From Shewanella salipaludis (GTDB lineage Bacteria > Pseudomonadota > Gammaproteobacteria > Enterobacterales > Shewanellaceae), in assembly GCF_012911865.1 (NCBI RefSeq), contig NZ_JAAXYH010000017.1, positions 1 to 64,000 of the forward strand: a stretch of 64,000 bases of DNA. Direction: 5' to 3'. Position numbers and translations under genes: made by a program. Below the pieces are notes generated by a model that made no database searches, had not been told where the DNA came from, and was given only the letters and a program-made list of their open reading frames with translations. Below, piece by piece: positions 24,402 to 32,951 of the stretch; position 1 is the first letter of the stretch; each line of letters opens with the position of its first letter.

Positions 24402-24451
24402 ATTTTCGTTAAAAAGCACTCCTTTTAACCTAAGCACTTTCTAACGAAAAT
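24402..24451. promoter_or_regulatory. Spaced inverted repeat upstream of small gene
   Basis: ATTTTCGTTA and its exact reverse complement TAACGAAAAT are separated by 30 bases, and CCTAAGCA occurs as a direct repeat beside them. It lies 41 bases or more upstream of the small minus-strand gene. This could be a regulator binding arrangement or a hairpin. The rest of the ~330-base gap up to rimK shows nothing else. Confidence 0.4.
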
Positions 24452-24689
24452 TTCCCCTGCGGCCAAGTAAATTTTTTTTGCATTCAACACAAGGATTCTT
24501 TACCCAAGGTGCTGTGCATGGCCAGGGCAGCCGAAGATCGGGCGCGGAAGATTGGGCCGCATGCCCGTGAGGTTTCGGCCTGCAGCCGAACTTGCAACAA
24601 ACCTGGATTAATTAAGTTGCTTTCTCTCCCAGCATGGGAAATGATCCGCTAAGTCCAGAAATTTACACTCAATTATTTGGTGACCTAAG

Positions 24690-25595
24690 ATGAAAATAGG
24701 TATCTTGTCGCAGTTTCCTGACTTGTACTCTATCCGCCGTCTGGTGGCGGCGTGCGAGAGCCGGGGGCATGAGGTTGTCGTCATCAACCCCCTCAACTGC
24801 TACATGAACATCAACTCGGTCAAGCCCAGCATTCATCTGGAGGGCGAGGAGTTGTCCGGGTTCGATGCCATCATTCCCAGGATCCATGCCAGCGTCACCT
24901 TCTATGGTTGTGCCGTGGTGCGCCAGTTCGAAATGATGGGGGTCTATGCCGCCAACGATTCCATATCCATCGCCCGCTCCCGGGACAAACTCAGGGCATT
25001 GCAGCTGTTGTCGCGCAAAGGCATAGGCATGCCCGTGACGGGCTTCGCCAGCAAACCCGATGACATTGGCGATCTGATCGCCATGGTCGGCGGGGCCCCC
25101 TTGGTGATCAAACTGCTGGAAGGCACCCAGGGGATAGGTGTGGTATTGGCCGAGACCAAGAAAGCCGCCACGAGCGTGATCGAGGCGTTTCTTGGGCTGA
25201 AGGCCAACATTCTGGTGCAGGAATATATACGTGAGTCCAACGGCAGCGACATCCGCTGTTTCGTGGTCGGCGACAAGGTGGTGGCCGCGATGAAGCGTCA
25301 GGGACCCGAGGGGGATTTCAGATCTAACCTGCATCTCGGAGGCAGTGCTGAAAAGGTGCGCATCACGCCACTGGAGCGCAAGACGGCAGTGGCCGCGGTG
25401 AAGGCCATGGGGCTGGTGCTCGCCGGGGTCGATATTTTGCGTTCCAGTCGTGGTCCTTTGGTGCTCGAGGTCAATTCCGCCCCTGGTATCGAAGGCATAG
25501 AAACCACGACAGGGATCCAGCTGGCGGAGCCGATAGTGGAATATATAGAGAAGATGGTGGCCGCCCGCAAGGCGAATAGCCCCGTCATTGCCTGA
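24690..25595 (+). CDS. rimK: RimK-type ribosomal S6 glutamate ligase
   Basis: RimK is an ATP-grasp ligase that adds glutamates to the C-terminus of ribosomal protein S6 and can make poly-glutamate. The 301-residue length and sequence match the E. coli family: MKIGILS start, NPLNCYMNIN, SRDKLRALQLLSRKGIGMP, KLLEGTQGIGV, IRCFVVGDKVVAAMKR, and EVNSAPGIEGIE for metal binding. The start codon is fixed by this N-terminus despite a weak ribosome binding site. Monocistronic. Confidence 0.95.
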   Translation: MKIGILSQFPDLYSIRRLVAACESRGHEVVVINPLNCYMNINSVKPSIHLEGEELSGFDAIIPRIHASVTFYGCAVVRQFEMMGVYAANDSISIARSRDKLRALQLLSRKGIGMPVTGFASKPDDIGDLIAMVGGAPLVIKLLEGTQGIGVVLAETKKAATSVIEAFLGLKANILVQEYIRESNGSDIRCFVVGDKVVAAMKRQGPEGDFRSNLHLGGSAEKVRITPLERKTAVAAVKAMGLVLAGVDILRSSRGPLVLEVNSAPGIEGIETTTGIQLAEPIVEYIEKMVAARKANSPVIA

Positions 25596-25636
25596 AACAC
25601 AAGGCCACCCTAAGGTGGCGTGTGTGGCGTTCAGTG

Positions 25637-25684
25637 TGTGACTTTTATTCTGTGGCTTTTAGTCTGTGACTTTTATTCTGTGAC
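25637..25684. repeat. 14-bp tandem repeat, 3.4 copies
   Basis: TGTGACTTTTATTC, TGTGGCTTTTAGTC and TGTGACTTTTATTC follow each other directly, then a partial TGTGAC. It sits between the convergent rimK and TorF-type genes, just after a small GCCACC/GGTGGC hairpin (25604-25619). Confidence 0.85.
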
Positions 25685-25695
25685 TGGGACCTGGA

Positions 25696-26388
25696 TTACA
25701 GATCGAAGCTGTAGGAGTAGCCCAGGACGACCTTGGCATCGTCGCCAGCCAGATCCGTATCCGCCAGCTTGAAAGACACAGTGCCCATTTGGGTCTCTGC
25801 GCTCAGGGTCAGGCTGTAGTCGGCGTAGTTGTCTTCCCCGAACCAGCTCTCGACCACATCGCCACTGGAGTAACCGTAGTGGGCCGCCAGACTCAGGCTG
25901 TCGGACAGGGGCACAGTGACTGTGGCATGCAGGTAGCTGAGATCTTTCTTGTCCAGTGGCTCGGCGGCGACATCATCGCCGGCATCTATGAGGTGGGAAT
26001 AGCCGATCTCGAACCATTTCCAGCTGAGGCTGCCATACAGCTCATGCAGGTCTATGTTGCCATTGGCATCCGGATAGGCGTAATAGAGGTAACCCAGGTC
26101 ATAGCCAATATCTTCCCCCAGACTGCCGGCATAACCCCCATACAAGTCCAGTTCATAGCTGGTGTCATCCCCGAAGTCGACGCTCGATACCCAGGAGCCG
26201 ACATAGAGCCCGGAATCATGACTGTAATCCAAGCCACCCTGAACTGCGACTGCGTCCTGGGTCTGGCTGGTGCCGCGCCATAGGTAGTTGGAGGTGACGC
26301 CTATGTTGCCGGACACGCCTGCCAGGGCGTTGCCGCTCAGGATCATGCCTGTGCCGAGTAGTAGGCCGCGATACAGTGATTTTTTCAT
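25696..26388 (-). CDS. TorF-family putative outer membrane porin
   Basis: This 230-residue outer-membrane protein has a signal peptide (about 1-23, ending in ALA) and alternating strands rich in Tyr, Gly and Asp. The family-typical VSGNIGVTSNYLWRGTSQT opens the mature part, and the protein ends YSYSFDL. TorF-family members (gcw_chp) are predicted small beta-barrels of unknown solute. I start at the ATG at 26388 because AAGGGG is correctly spaced for it and too close for the ATG two codons upstream. Confidence 0.85.
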   Translation of the reverse strand: MKKSLYRGLLLGTGMILSGNALAGVSGNIGVTSNYLWRGTSQTQDAVAVQGGLDYSHDSGLYVGSWVSSVDFGDDTSYELDLYGGYAGSLGEDIGYDLGYLYYAYPDANGNIDLHELYGSLSWKWFEIGYSHLIDAGDDVAAEPLDKKDLSYLHATVTVPLSDSLSLAAHYGYSSGDVVESWFGEDNYADYSLTLSAETQMGTVSFKLADTDLAGDDAKVVLGYSYSFDL

Positions 26389-26612
26389 GCTCATCCCCTT
26401 TCAGTTATGTTTTCACCGGACGCGCCCCGAGGCGTGCTGCGGTGAAGATGTTTTTCTGAATTGAGGGTTGCTAATCACGTGCCACTATGAGATTTGTTTA
26501 AAAAACAATTGGATAATCTTGGACTGGTTCGGCGTGAGTCCGGGTATGCCTGCCTGTGGGGCAGAGGTGCACGTTTATTGTGCAGCCGAGCCAGGCTCAG
26601 CCTGAGAGCGGA

Positions 26613-26643
26613 AACAAAAAAACCTCCCACGGGAGGTTTCTTT
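26613..26643 (-). terminator. Terminator of the HU gene
   Basis: On the minus strand AACCTCCC and GGGAGGTT form an 8-bp stem with a two-base loop, followed by seven T residues. It is located 17 bases after the HU stop codon. Confidence 0.88.
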
Positions 26644-26659
26644 AATGCCTGGCGAGGAA

Positions 26660-26932
26660 TTAGTTTACGCTGTCACGTAACGTCTTGCCGGCTTTGAATT
26701 TTGGCACATTGGCTGCCGCAATTTGAATTTCTTGACCCGTCTGAGGATTACGGCCGGTGCGTGCAGCGCGAGTGCTGGTTTCGAAAGAGCCAAAACCCAC
26801 GATAGAGATTTTTTCACCGTTCTTCATAGAGTCGGTGATGGCTTGCTCGAATGATTTCAGGGCACGGGCCGCTTCTGCTTTGGTCAGTTCTGCGTTTTCA
26901 GCAATTTTGGCGATAAGTTCAGTTTTGTTCAT
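26660..26932 (-). CDS. hup: HU-family DNA-binding protein
   Basis: This 90-residue nucleoid protein bends and compacts DNA as a dimer. It matches HU-alpha closely: MNKTELIAKIAENAELTKAE, the VGFGSFETSTRAARTGRNPQTG arm region and PKFKAGKTLRDSVN at the end. Length is exactly that of the family. Monocistronic with its own terminator. Whether it is the HupA or HupB orthologue is uncertain; the sequence looks more HupA-like. Confidence 0.95.
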   Translation of the reverse strand: MNKTELIAKIAENAELTKAEAARALKSFEQAITDSMKNGEKISIVGFGSFETSTRAARTGRNPQTGQEIQIAAANVPKFKAGKTLRDSVN

Positions 26933-27081
26933 GTTAAGAGTCTCTTCTTTCCGTAGATTTGTTTTTAGTAAACTCGCCTAACATGCCACAAGGCGCGGCG
27001 CTTGAAAAGGGCTTTAGCGCCAGATAATCCCTTGTTAAATCAAATTCTGATGCTTTTTAGATGCATATCCTGTTATTGGGG

Positions 27082-27879
27082 TCAATCTTCCAGCAGTTGG
27101 AACAGGAGTTGTTTGACCAGCCTGGGTTCGAACGGCTTATCACATAAGGCATTGACGCCGGCCTGTTCGACATTGCTCAGATGTGTATCCTTGGCCTCGG
27201 ACGACACCATGAGAATGGGAATGTGCGACTGGTTGCTCTGGGTACGTATATAGCGGGTCAGCGCCAGACCGTCGACACTGGGCATGTTGTAATCCGTGAT
27301 CACCAGGTCGAACATCTGGTGTTGCAGCAGCGCGATCGCCTGGGCACCATCGTCGGCCTCGCAGATCTGCTTGATCCCCAGGTTGGCTATGGTGCGACCT
27401 ATCACCTTGCGGGCCAGGGGGCTGTCGTCGACGATCAATACCCGCAGATCCTGGACATCGAAATGACTCAGATCCAACTCGTCATGGCTGAGGAGATCTA
27501 TGGTGGCATTGAGCGCCTTACCCAAGTGCTCGGAACTGAAGGGTTTAGGCAGTATGGCCACCACGCCAGACTGACGGAAGATCTCCAATTGTTCCCGGCG
27601 GCATTCGCTCGACACCAGCATGAATTGGATATCCTTGGAGCCTGGATCCGCCTTGATATGTTGCAGCAGCTCCAGGGCGCTGCCATCCTCGAAATGCAGG
27701 GCGCTGGCGATAAGATCCGGCTTATGGCGGGTGATTATCTCCTTGGCTTCACTCAGCTTGCCGGCCGTCTGTATGCTCCGAATGCCTTCCTGCTGCAGCC
27801 GGCCCATGATGATTTTTTTCTGGGTTTCCGAAGGTTCAACCAACAAGAGTGACAATTCGCTTGGAGATAAGTGGCTCAT
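27082..27879 (-). CDS. Tandem-receiver response regulator
   Basis: The 265-residue protein has two CheY-like receiver domains and no output domain. The second (about residues 140-262) is complete: LIVDDSPLARK, phospho-acceptor aspartate in VITDYNMPSVDG, SSEA and CDKPFE. The first (about 8-125) has LLVEPSE and KPF, but serine or alanine stands where the phospho-acceptor aspartate should be (DLIASALHFEDG), so it is probably not phosphorylated. It may act as a phosphate sink or dock with another protein such as a chemotaxis or motility component. No kinase lies next to it. Confidence 0.88.
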   Translation of the reverse strand: MSHLSPSELSLLLVEPSETQKKIIMGRLQQEGIRSIQTAGKLSEAKEIITRHKPDLIASALHFEDGSALELLQHIKADPGSKDIQFMLVSSECRREQLEIFRQSGVVAILPKPFSSEHLGKALNATIDLLSHDELDLSHFDVQDLRVLIVDDSPLARKVIGRTIANLGIKQICEADDGAQAIALLQHQMFDLVITDYNMPSVDGLALTRYIRTQSNQSHIPILMVSSEAKDTHLSNVEQAGVNALCDKPFEPRLVKQLLFQLLED

Positions 27880-27960
27880 ACAGGATTAGGCTCTCATGGG
27901 CTGGTGCAGGACGCTAAAGTACCTTTTATCCGATAATTCAGCAAGATAAATGCGCTGATA

Positions 27961-28344
27961 CTAGTGCCTGGCGAGATAATTGCGGGTGTTGGCGGAGAAG
28001 GCGACCCAATACTGGAAGCCGAGCAGGGCCATCAGGCCTATGACGACCGCAGGAATGGGCAACTCCTGCCCCTGGACCACGACCCTGACATCTTCCGGGG
28101 TGATGCGGTAGGCTATGATGGCCGTGATGCCCAATGCGGCGCAGCCCAGGGTCTGAATGCCGATATAGAGGCGTAGCGCCATGCAGGCCCAGGATTGACG
28201 CAGTATCAGTCCCAGCAGCACAGGAACCACTCCCAGGGTAAAGGCATCCAGGGCCCCTGTGCCCAGGGCTCGCCAGAGTGCGCCGGCGGTGAGGAGGCAA
28301 TACAGGAACATGAGGAGTGCGAGGCGAGCAGGGACTGAGATCAT
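27961..28344 (-). CDS. Small integral membrane protein, unknown
   Basis: The 127-residue product has four hydrophobic helices (about residues 7-24, 33-50, 58-80, 98-120). An exposed segment of about 12 residues before the last helix (RITPEDVRVVVQGQELP) contains acidic and basic residues. No family recognised. It lies upstream of and divergent from the DUF4240 gene. Confidence 0.65.
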   Translation of the reverse strand: MISVPARLALLMFLYCLLTAGALWRALGTGALDAFTLGVVPVLLGLILRQSWACMALRLYIGIQTLGCAALGITAIIAYRITPEDVRVVVQGQELPIPAVVIGLMALLGFQYWVAFSANTRNYLARH

Positions 28345-28470
28345 GGGGCAACCTTAATGACGAAGTGGCCCAAGTGTAGAAAAAGCGCCGATCCGAGTCC
28401 AGCATAGACGCGCCAATGGTGTAAAATAACCTGGGTTTTAACTGACAGCGCAGGGCGCTCGGCAAGGATT

Positions 28471-28980
28471 ATGACAGAAACAGAATTTTGGGCGCTGGTG
28501 ACCCGCAGTAACGACGATCAGGATCAGGAATCATTGGCGGCGACGCTGACGGCGCGCTTGGCACCGTTGGATGATGAGGCGCTCAGGGCATTCGATAAGC
28601 TCTTCGGTCAGAAGATGCGCCAGAGCTACCTCTGGTCGCTGTGGGGCGCGGCCTATGTGATCACCGGCTGCGATTCCGAATATGCCTTCGCCGAATTCAG
28701 GAGCTTCTTGATTTCACTGGGCCAGGACTGGTTCCAGAAGGCGATAGACGCGCCCGATTGCTTGGCACAATTGCCTCTGTGGCCGCTGAAGGATGGCTAT
28801 CCCTATCCCTTCGTCGATGAATATGATCTCATCGCAGGCAAACTCTACGAGGACAGGACAGGCAGGGAATTGCCCTTCGTCCCCTCGGGCAAGGCCACCC
28901 CGGCGGGGAAAAAGTTCAGCACCAAGAAGAAAGAGCTCAAGAGCCATTACCCTGGGCTGGCGGCCAGGTTCCCCTTCTAG
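28471..28980 (+). CDS. DUF4240 domain protein
   Basis: The 169-residue soluble protein matches the DUF4240 pattern: TEFWALVTRS at the start, LDDEALRAFDKLFGQKM, LWGAAYVITGGC-like CDSEYAFAEFRSFLISLGQ and WFQKAIDAPDCLA. The function of the domain is unknown; it often occurs next to phage-defence or toxin genes as well as alone. A basic C-terminal tail (TPAGKKFSTKKKELKSH) follows. AAGGA precedes the ATG. Confidence 0.8.
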   Translation: MTETEFWALVTRSNDDQDQESLAATLTARLAPLDDEALRAFDKLFGQKMRQSYLWSLWGAAYVITGCDSEYAFAEFRSFLISLGQDWFQKAIDAPDCLAQLPLWPLKDGYPYPFVDEYDLIAGKLYEDRTGRELPFVPSGKATPAGKKFSTKKKELKSHYPGLAARFPF

Positions 28981-29227
28981 ACCTTGGTTATCATCGGCTT
29001 AGCTTTAAGCCGGGGCTGGGCTGCGAGGCCCGGGTGTTGAGGATTTCAGGGATACGAACAGATACAAGAGTTAAGGCCAAGGTAAGCAAATGTATATTAA
29101 TTATATCATTTGAAACAATTGGTTACTCCGAGGCTTTTTCGGCAATTTAATTTTGCATCCCGGCTTGAATAGGGTTAAATTTTGTACACGGGAGTAAGGC
29201 AAACAACATTGAACCCAGGAGTACGAG

Positions 29228-29764
29228 ATGAAAGCTACAAACCAATTTAAGTTGTTGCTCATTGGCGGTCTATTGGTCACAGGCGCTGCGACCGCGGGTG
29301 ATGCCATGCCCGAGAATCCGGTTACCGAGGACGGGGTGGTGAGCATCACCTGGCAGAATCCCAAGGACTATACAGATATCAGAAGCGCCAACATGAAAAA
29401 GTCGCGTTATGAACGGCAGCTGTTCGAGACCCTGACCCGTAACCTGAATAAGGAAGCGTCCAAGTTGCTCAAGCCGGGACAGCAGCTGCGGATGACGGTG
29501 ACGAATCTGGACTTGGCCGGTGACATGCGCCCCACCTTCGGTGCGACCCCGAACGATATCCGCGTGGTGAAACCCGTCTATCCGCCACGTATGAGTTTCA
29601 GCTACCAGATACTCGAAGGGGAACAGGTGATCATGGCCGGCGATGAGAAGCTGACCGATTTGGGCTTCATGGACTCCATGCCCAATATCAGCAACAAGCC
29701 TTATATGTACGAGACCAAGATGTTGAACGATTGGTTGGACAAGACCCTCAAGCCAGGCTCTTAA
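29228..29764 (+). CDS. DUF3016 periplasmic protein
   Basis: The 178-residue protein has a signal peptide (about 1-24, ATAGDA) and the DUF3016 pattern: VSITWQNPKDYTDIRSANMK, a basic LFETLTRNLNKEASKLLKPG helix, MTVTNLDLAGDMRP and ending with YMYETKMLNDWL. The family is found mainly in Shewanella- and Vibrio-type bacteria and has no known function. GGAG precedes the ATG. Confidence 0.85.
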   Translation: MKATNQFKLLLIGGLLVTGAATAGDAMPENPVTEDGVVSITWQNPKDYTDIRSANMKKSRYERQLFETLTRNLNKEASKLLKPGQQLRMTVTNLDLAGDMRPTFGATPNDIRVVKPVYPPRMSFSYQILEGEQVIMAGDEKLTDLGFMDSMPNISNKPYMYETKMLNDWLDKTLKPGS

Positions 29765-29805
29765 AAGAGCTTAAATCAAGAGCTTAAACCAGGAGTCCGT
29801 GGCGT

Positions 29806-31551
29806 TCAGGCGATTCGATCCAGTGTCTCTTCGAGCAGGTAGAACCCACCCCGAGTGTGTTTTGCCTGCTTCTTGGCCCTGGCGCTCAGGGTCGATAGTT
29901 CATGTTCGTTGCTCTGGTACGTCTGTGCCGGGGTCAGGATGCCGACACATAGGCTGATCAAGGGGTGATGACAGGGGTTCCCCTGCCTGTCATCGGCCAA
30001 CATCTTCTGTTCCAGCCAATGGGCCTGGCTATAGAAGATAGACTTCTGTGCCTCGAAATCGGCCAAGATCTGTTTGCTCTGGCGTATTATGTCGTCGCAG
30101 CTGCCGATGAGCACAAAATCGTCCCCGCCCACATGGCCGATGAAGCTGGTGTCTGTCTGATACTTGGTGAGCAGGTTGGCCACTTCACAGATCACTTCGT
30201 CGCCGCGACAGAAACCATAGATATCGTTGTAAGGCTTGAAATTGCAGAGGTCGAAATAGGCCAGATAGAAGGGCCGCTGTTGCAATTTGAGGCGTTTCAA
30301 TTCTTCCTGGATAGGGACATTGCCCGGCAGATCCGTCAGCGGGTTGGCATGGCGGGCCATCTTTATCCTGTATTCGGTAATGCGTTGCAGCAGATCTTTG
30401 GTGTGGCCTATGCCGAGCAACTGTCCCTTACGCAGAATGATAAACTGTTGCGCCACCGTATGTTCGTTGTCCGAGGTCAGCAGCTGGCTGACGCTGGACA
30501 GGGGTTCATTCGACTCCAGCTGCAACACCTGACGATCCATGACCTCGGCAACGGCATGATTCTCATGCAATGCCCTGCCATAGGGGGTGCTGAAGAGCTC
30601 CAGCAGACTGGCACGGGTCAATATTCCCTGGGGGGCAACCCCATCGTAGACCACTATGGCCTGCAGTGCCGGCTGGGAAATAAACTTGTCACTCAGGTAC
30701 TTGAGTTTGGTGTCCGGTGGTGCAGTGGTGGCGTTGCAACATAGGCTCTCGGCCGACTCACCGTACCTTGGCAACATCTGGGGGTGGCCACCTGTCAAAC
30801 TGGCGCGCATGTTGCGCCGCGGCGCCTGTTCCGGGCGGCCGAGCAAATAGCCCTGGCAATAGGTGATCCCCAGCTGGGTCAGCACGGCCAATTCTGCCGC
30901 CGTCTCTATCCCTTCGGCTATGACCTTGCAGGTCAGGCTCTGGCATAGCTCCACTATGGAGCGAACAAATTCCTGCTTGACCGGGCTGGTGTCTATCTGT
31001 TGGATGAAGTGGCGGTCGATCTTGACATAGTCGGGTGCCAGTTCGGACCAGAGCCTGAGCCCGGAATAGCCGGCGCCGAGATCGTCGATGGCGGTGAGGA
31101 AGCCCTGATTACGGTAATGATTCAGGCAGGACTTGAGCAGATCTATGTCGTCGGCCGGGTACTGTTCGGATAATTCGATCACCACCTGGGAAGCGGGTAT
31201 GCCCAATTGTTGCAGCAACTGCAGCGTCATGCCCTTGGGATGATCCGGATCCAGCAGCGCCTTGGGTGAAATATTGATGAATAACTTGCCGTTGAGCTGC
31301 CTGAGCTTGAACTGCTCCAGCGACAGTCGCCGGCATAGGGTCTCGAGTTCGCTGAGCTTGCCTTCATGGGCTGCAGTCTGAAACAGGGGCACGGGCGAGA
31401 AGAGAGGACTATGCTCGGGTCCCCGGCTCAGGGCCTCGAAGCCATGGATCTTGCGTTCGACAATGTTGAAAATAGGCTGAAACAAGACGTTTACCGCGCC
31501 CTTGGTGATTATCTTGTCGAGTTCGTTGGCTAGATCTATGGCCGTCATCAT
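29806..31551 (-). CDS. EAL-CBS-GGDEF cyclic-di-GMP protein
   Basis: The 581-residue protein has an N-terminal EAL phosphodiesterase domain (about 5-240). Its motifs look intact: FEALSR, FINISP, VIELSEQ, AIDDLGAGYS, KIDRHFI and AEGIET. A CBS pair (about 285-410) is a possible nucleotide sensor. A C-terminal GGDEF domain (about 415-575) has GGDDF, an accepted active variant, preceded by FDLCNFKPYNDIYGF. It should make or break cyclic-di-GMP depending on the CBS ligand. No membrane helix. The start at 31551 is supported by GGGA upstream; an in-frame start 20 codons earlier is less likely. Confidence 0.88.
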   Translation of the reverse strand: MMTAIDLANELDKIITKGAVNVLFQPIFNIVERKIHGFEALSRGPEHSPLFSPVPLFQTAAHEGKLSELETLCRRLSLEQFKLRQLNGKLFINISPKALLDPDHPKGMTLQLLQQLGIPASQVVIELSEQYPADDIDLLKSCLNHYRNQGFLTAIDDLGAGYSGLRLWSELAPDYVKIDRHFIQQIDTSPVKQEFVRSIVELCQSLTCKVIAEGIETAAELAVLTQLGITYCQGYLLGRPEQAPRRNMRASLTGGHPQMLPRYGESAESLCCNATTAPPDTKLKYLSDKFISQPALQAIVVYDGVAPQGILTRASLLELFSTPYGRALHENHAVAEVMDRQVLQLESNEPLSSVSQLLTSDNEHTVAQQFIILRKGQLLGIGHTKDLLQRITEYRIKMARHANPLTDLPGNVPIQEELKRLKLQQRPFYLAYFDLCNFKPYNDIYGFCRGDEVICEVANLLTKYQTDTSFIGHVGGDDFVLIGSCDDIIRQSKQILADFEAQKSIFYSQAHWLEQKMLADDRQGNPCHHPLISLCVGILTPAQTYQSNEHELSTLSARAKKQAKHTRGGFYLLEETLDRIA

Positions 31552-31689
31552 GCTATTCCCGCTGGGTGTATGACGGGAGTCTATGACGTTGATATGACAG
31601 CAATATGACATACGGTTGCGACCAGGGGACGACGCCTCTGTGCCGGGTCGGACTCGGGCGTCCGCCCCGGTGCGGCCTATACCTGGGGA

Positions 31690-32001
31690 TTAACGGGCAT
31701 TCTGTTTGAAGGCCTGCAGGGTCTGCAGCAGGGTGCCTAGCTTATGTACGAAATGGGTGATGGCCGTGGCCGAGAGCTTGTCCGCTTGCTGCAGGGTGTC
31801 CAGCTCCTCGGCCAACTCTTGGACATACACCAGGAAGCGGTTGCCTTGCGCCTCGAAGCCTTGTTCCCGAGTGAAGATGGTGCTGAACTTGGCGTGACCG
31901 GCTTTTTTCAATTCATCCAGCCTGGCATCGGCATCCAGTGCCTGGCGATAGGCGAGCTGCAGATTTTCTTTCAGTTGCTCTATGACCTTAGTGTGTGGCA
32001 T
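31690..32001 (-). CDS. Small helical protein, unknown (possible PriC-like)
   Basis: The 103-residue, entirely helical, charged protein (coiled-coil-like spacing through residues 5-100) contains FSTIFTREQGFEAQGNRFLV followed by an acidic ELAEEL helix. It has a faint resemblance to the N-terminal half of the primosomal protein PriC but is much shorter, so I leave it unnamed. It is divergent from the TraB/GumN gene with only ~47 bases between starts. Confidence 0.6.
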   Translation of the reverse strand: MPHTKVIEQLKENLQLAYRQALDADARLDELKKAGHAKFSTIFTREQGFEAQGNRFLVYVQELAEELDTLQQADKLSATAITHFVHKLGTLLQTLQAFKQNAR

Positions 32002-32048
32002 AACGGCGTCTCAGTTAAAATTTGTAGGGATTATAGGAGGCAAGGAAG

Positions 32049-32930
32049 ATGGCAACAAGTCGATGGCGGCAGATAATGGCCATGAATTTACTCTGGTTGT
32101 TGTGTTTGAGTCAGGCCGCTGTGGCCGCCGTCTCGGATACGCCGCCCTTCTTTCGCATCCACTACCAGGGGAAGACGGCGTATCTGCTGGGATCTATCCA
32201 CGTCGGCCGTGAGGATTTCTATCCTTTGGCACCTCAGATTGAGGCCAAATTTGCCGGGGCCGCCGGGTTGGTGGTCGAAGTCGATGTCACCAAGGCCGAC
32301 GGCGCCGCCCTGATCCAGAAATATGGCGCCGCCACCGGGGAGATGGACGAGGAGACCCGGGTCTTGATGCAGTCCTATTGTGCCAACCGCGGCCGCCTAT
32401 GTCAGAGCCTGCAGGCCTATGCCCCCTGGTTACAGTCATTGCAGCTGAGTCTGTACCGCTATGCCAGCATGGGCTACAGTGCCGACAAGGGAATAGACAC
32501 CTACCTGCTGGCCAGGAATGCGCCAAGACAGGTATTCGAACTCGAGACGATAGGGTTTCAGCTGGGGTTGCTGGCGTCCCTCAGCCAAGAGGCCCAATGG
32601 TCCATGGTCAGGGACGCAGTGAGTGCCTCGGATGCCGAGGTGTTGGCCCTGATAGACGCCTGGCGCAGTGGCGACGAGGCCCAGATCGCCCGCTTGATGG
32701 AACAACAGCTGCTCGACAAGGGGGAAGCCGAGCTGGTCGAGGCGCTGCTGTGGCGCCGCAACCTGGGCATGGCAGATAAGATACGCCGCTTGATGAGCGC
32801 CCAGTCGAGCCCGGAACCCTTGTTTATCGTCGTCGGTGCCGGCCATCTGGTCGGCCAAAAGAGCCTGGTCAAGCAATTGACCGCCGCCGGGGCCGAATTG
32901 ACCTCCTGCTGGAGCGGCAATTGCGACTGA
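32049..32930 (+). CDS. TraB/GumN family protein
   Basis: This 293-residue exported protein has a signal peptide (about residues 10-27, ending VAA). TraB/GumN motifs are YLLGSIHVGREDFYPL near the N-terminus and FIVVGAGHLVGQKSLV near the C-terminus, each contributing a GxxH-type conserved histidine. Distant relatives (Tiki) are metalloproteases, so a periplasmic protease role is possible but unproven. Two cysteines near 115-122 and two at the C-terminus may form disulfides. AGGAGG and AAGGAAG precede the ATG. Confidence 0.85.
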   Translation: MATSRWRQIMAMNLLWLLCLSQAAVAAVSDTPPFFRIHYQGKTAYLLGSIHVGREDFYPLAPQIEAKFAGAAGLVVEVDVTKADGAALIQKYGAATGEMDEETRVLMQSYCANRGRLCQSLQAYAPWLQSLQLSLYRYASMGYSADKGIDTYLLARNAPRQVFELETIGFQLGLLASLSQEAQWSMVRDAVSASDAEVLALIDAWRSGDEAQIARLMEQQLLDKGEAELVEALLWRRNLGMADKIRRLMSAQSSPEPLFIVVGAGHLVGQKSLVKQLTAAGAELTSCWSGNCD

Positions 32931-32951
32931 GCCAGCCGCCCTCGCGGGAGG

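Noticed and set aside
29101..29364. Minus-strand 87-codon frame overlapping the DUF3016 start
   Set aside because: It is antisense to the signal peptide of a well-supported gene and has no ribosome binding site.
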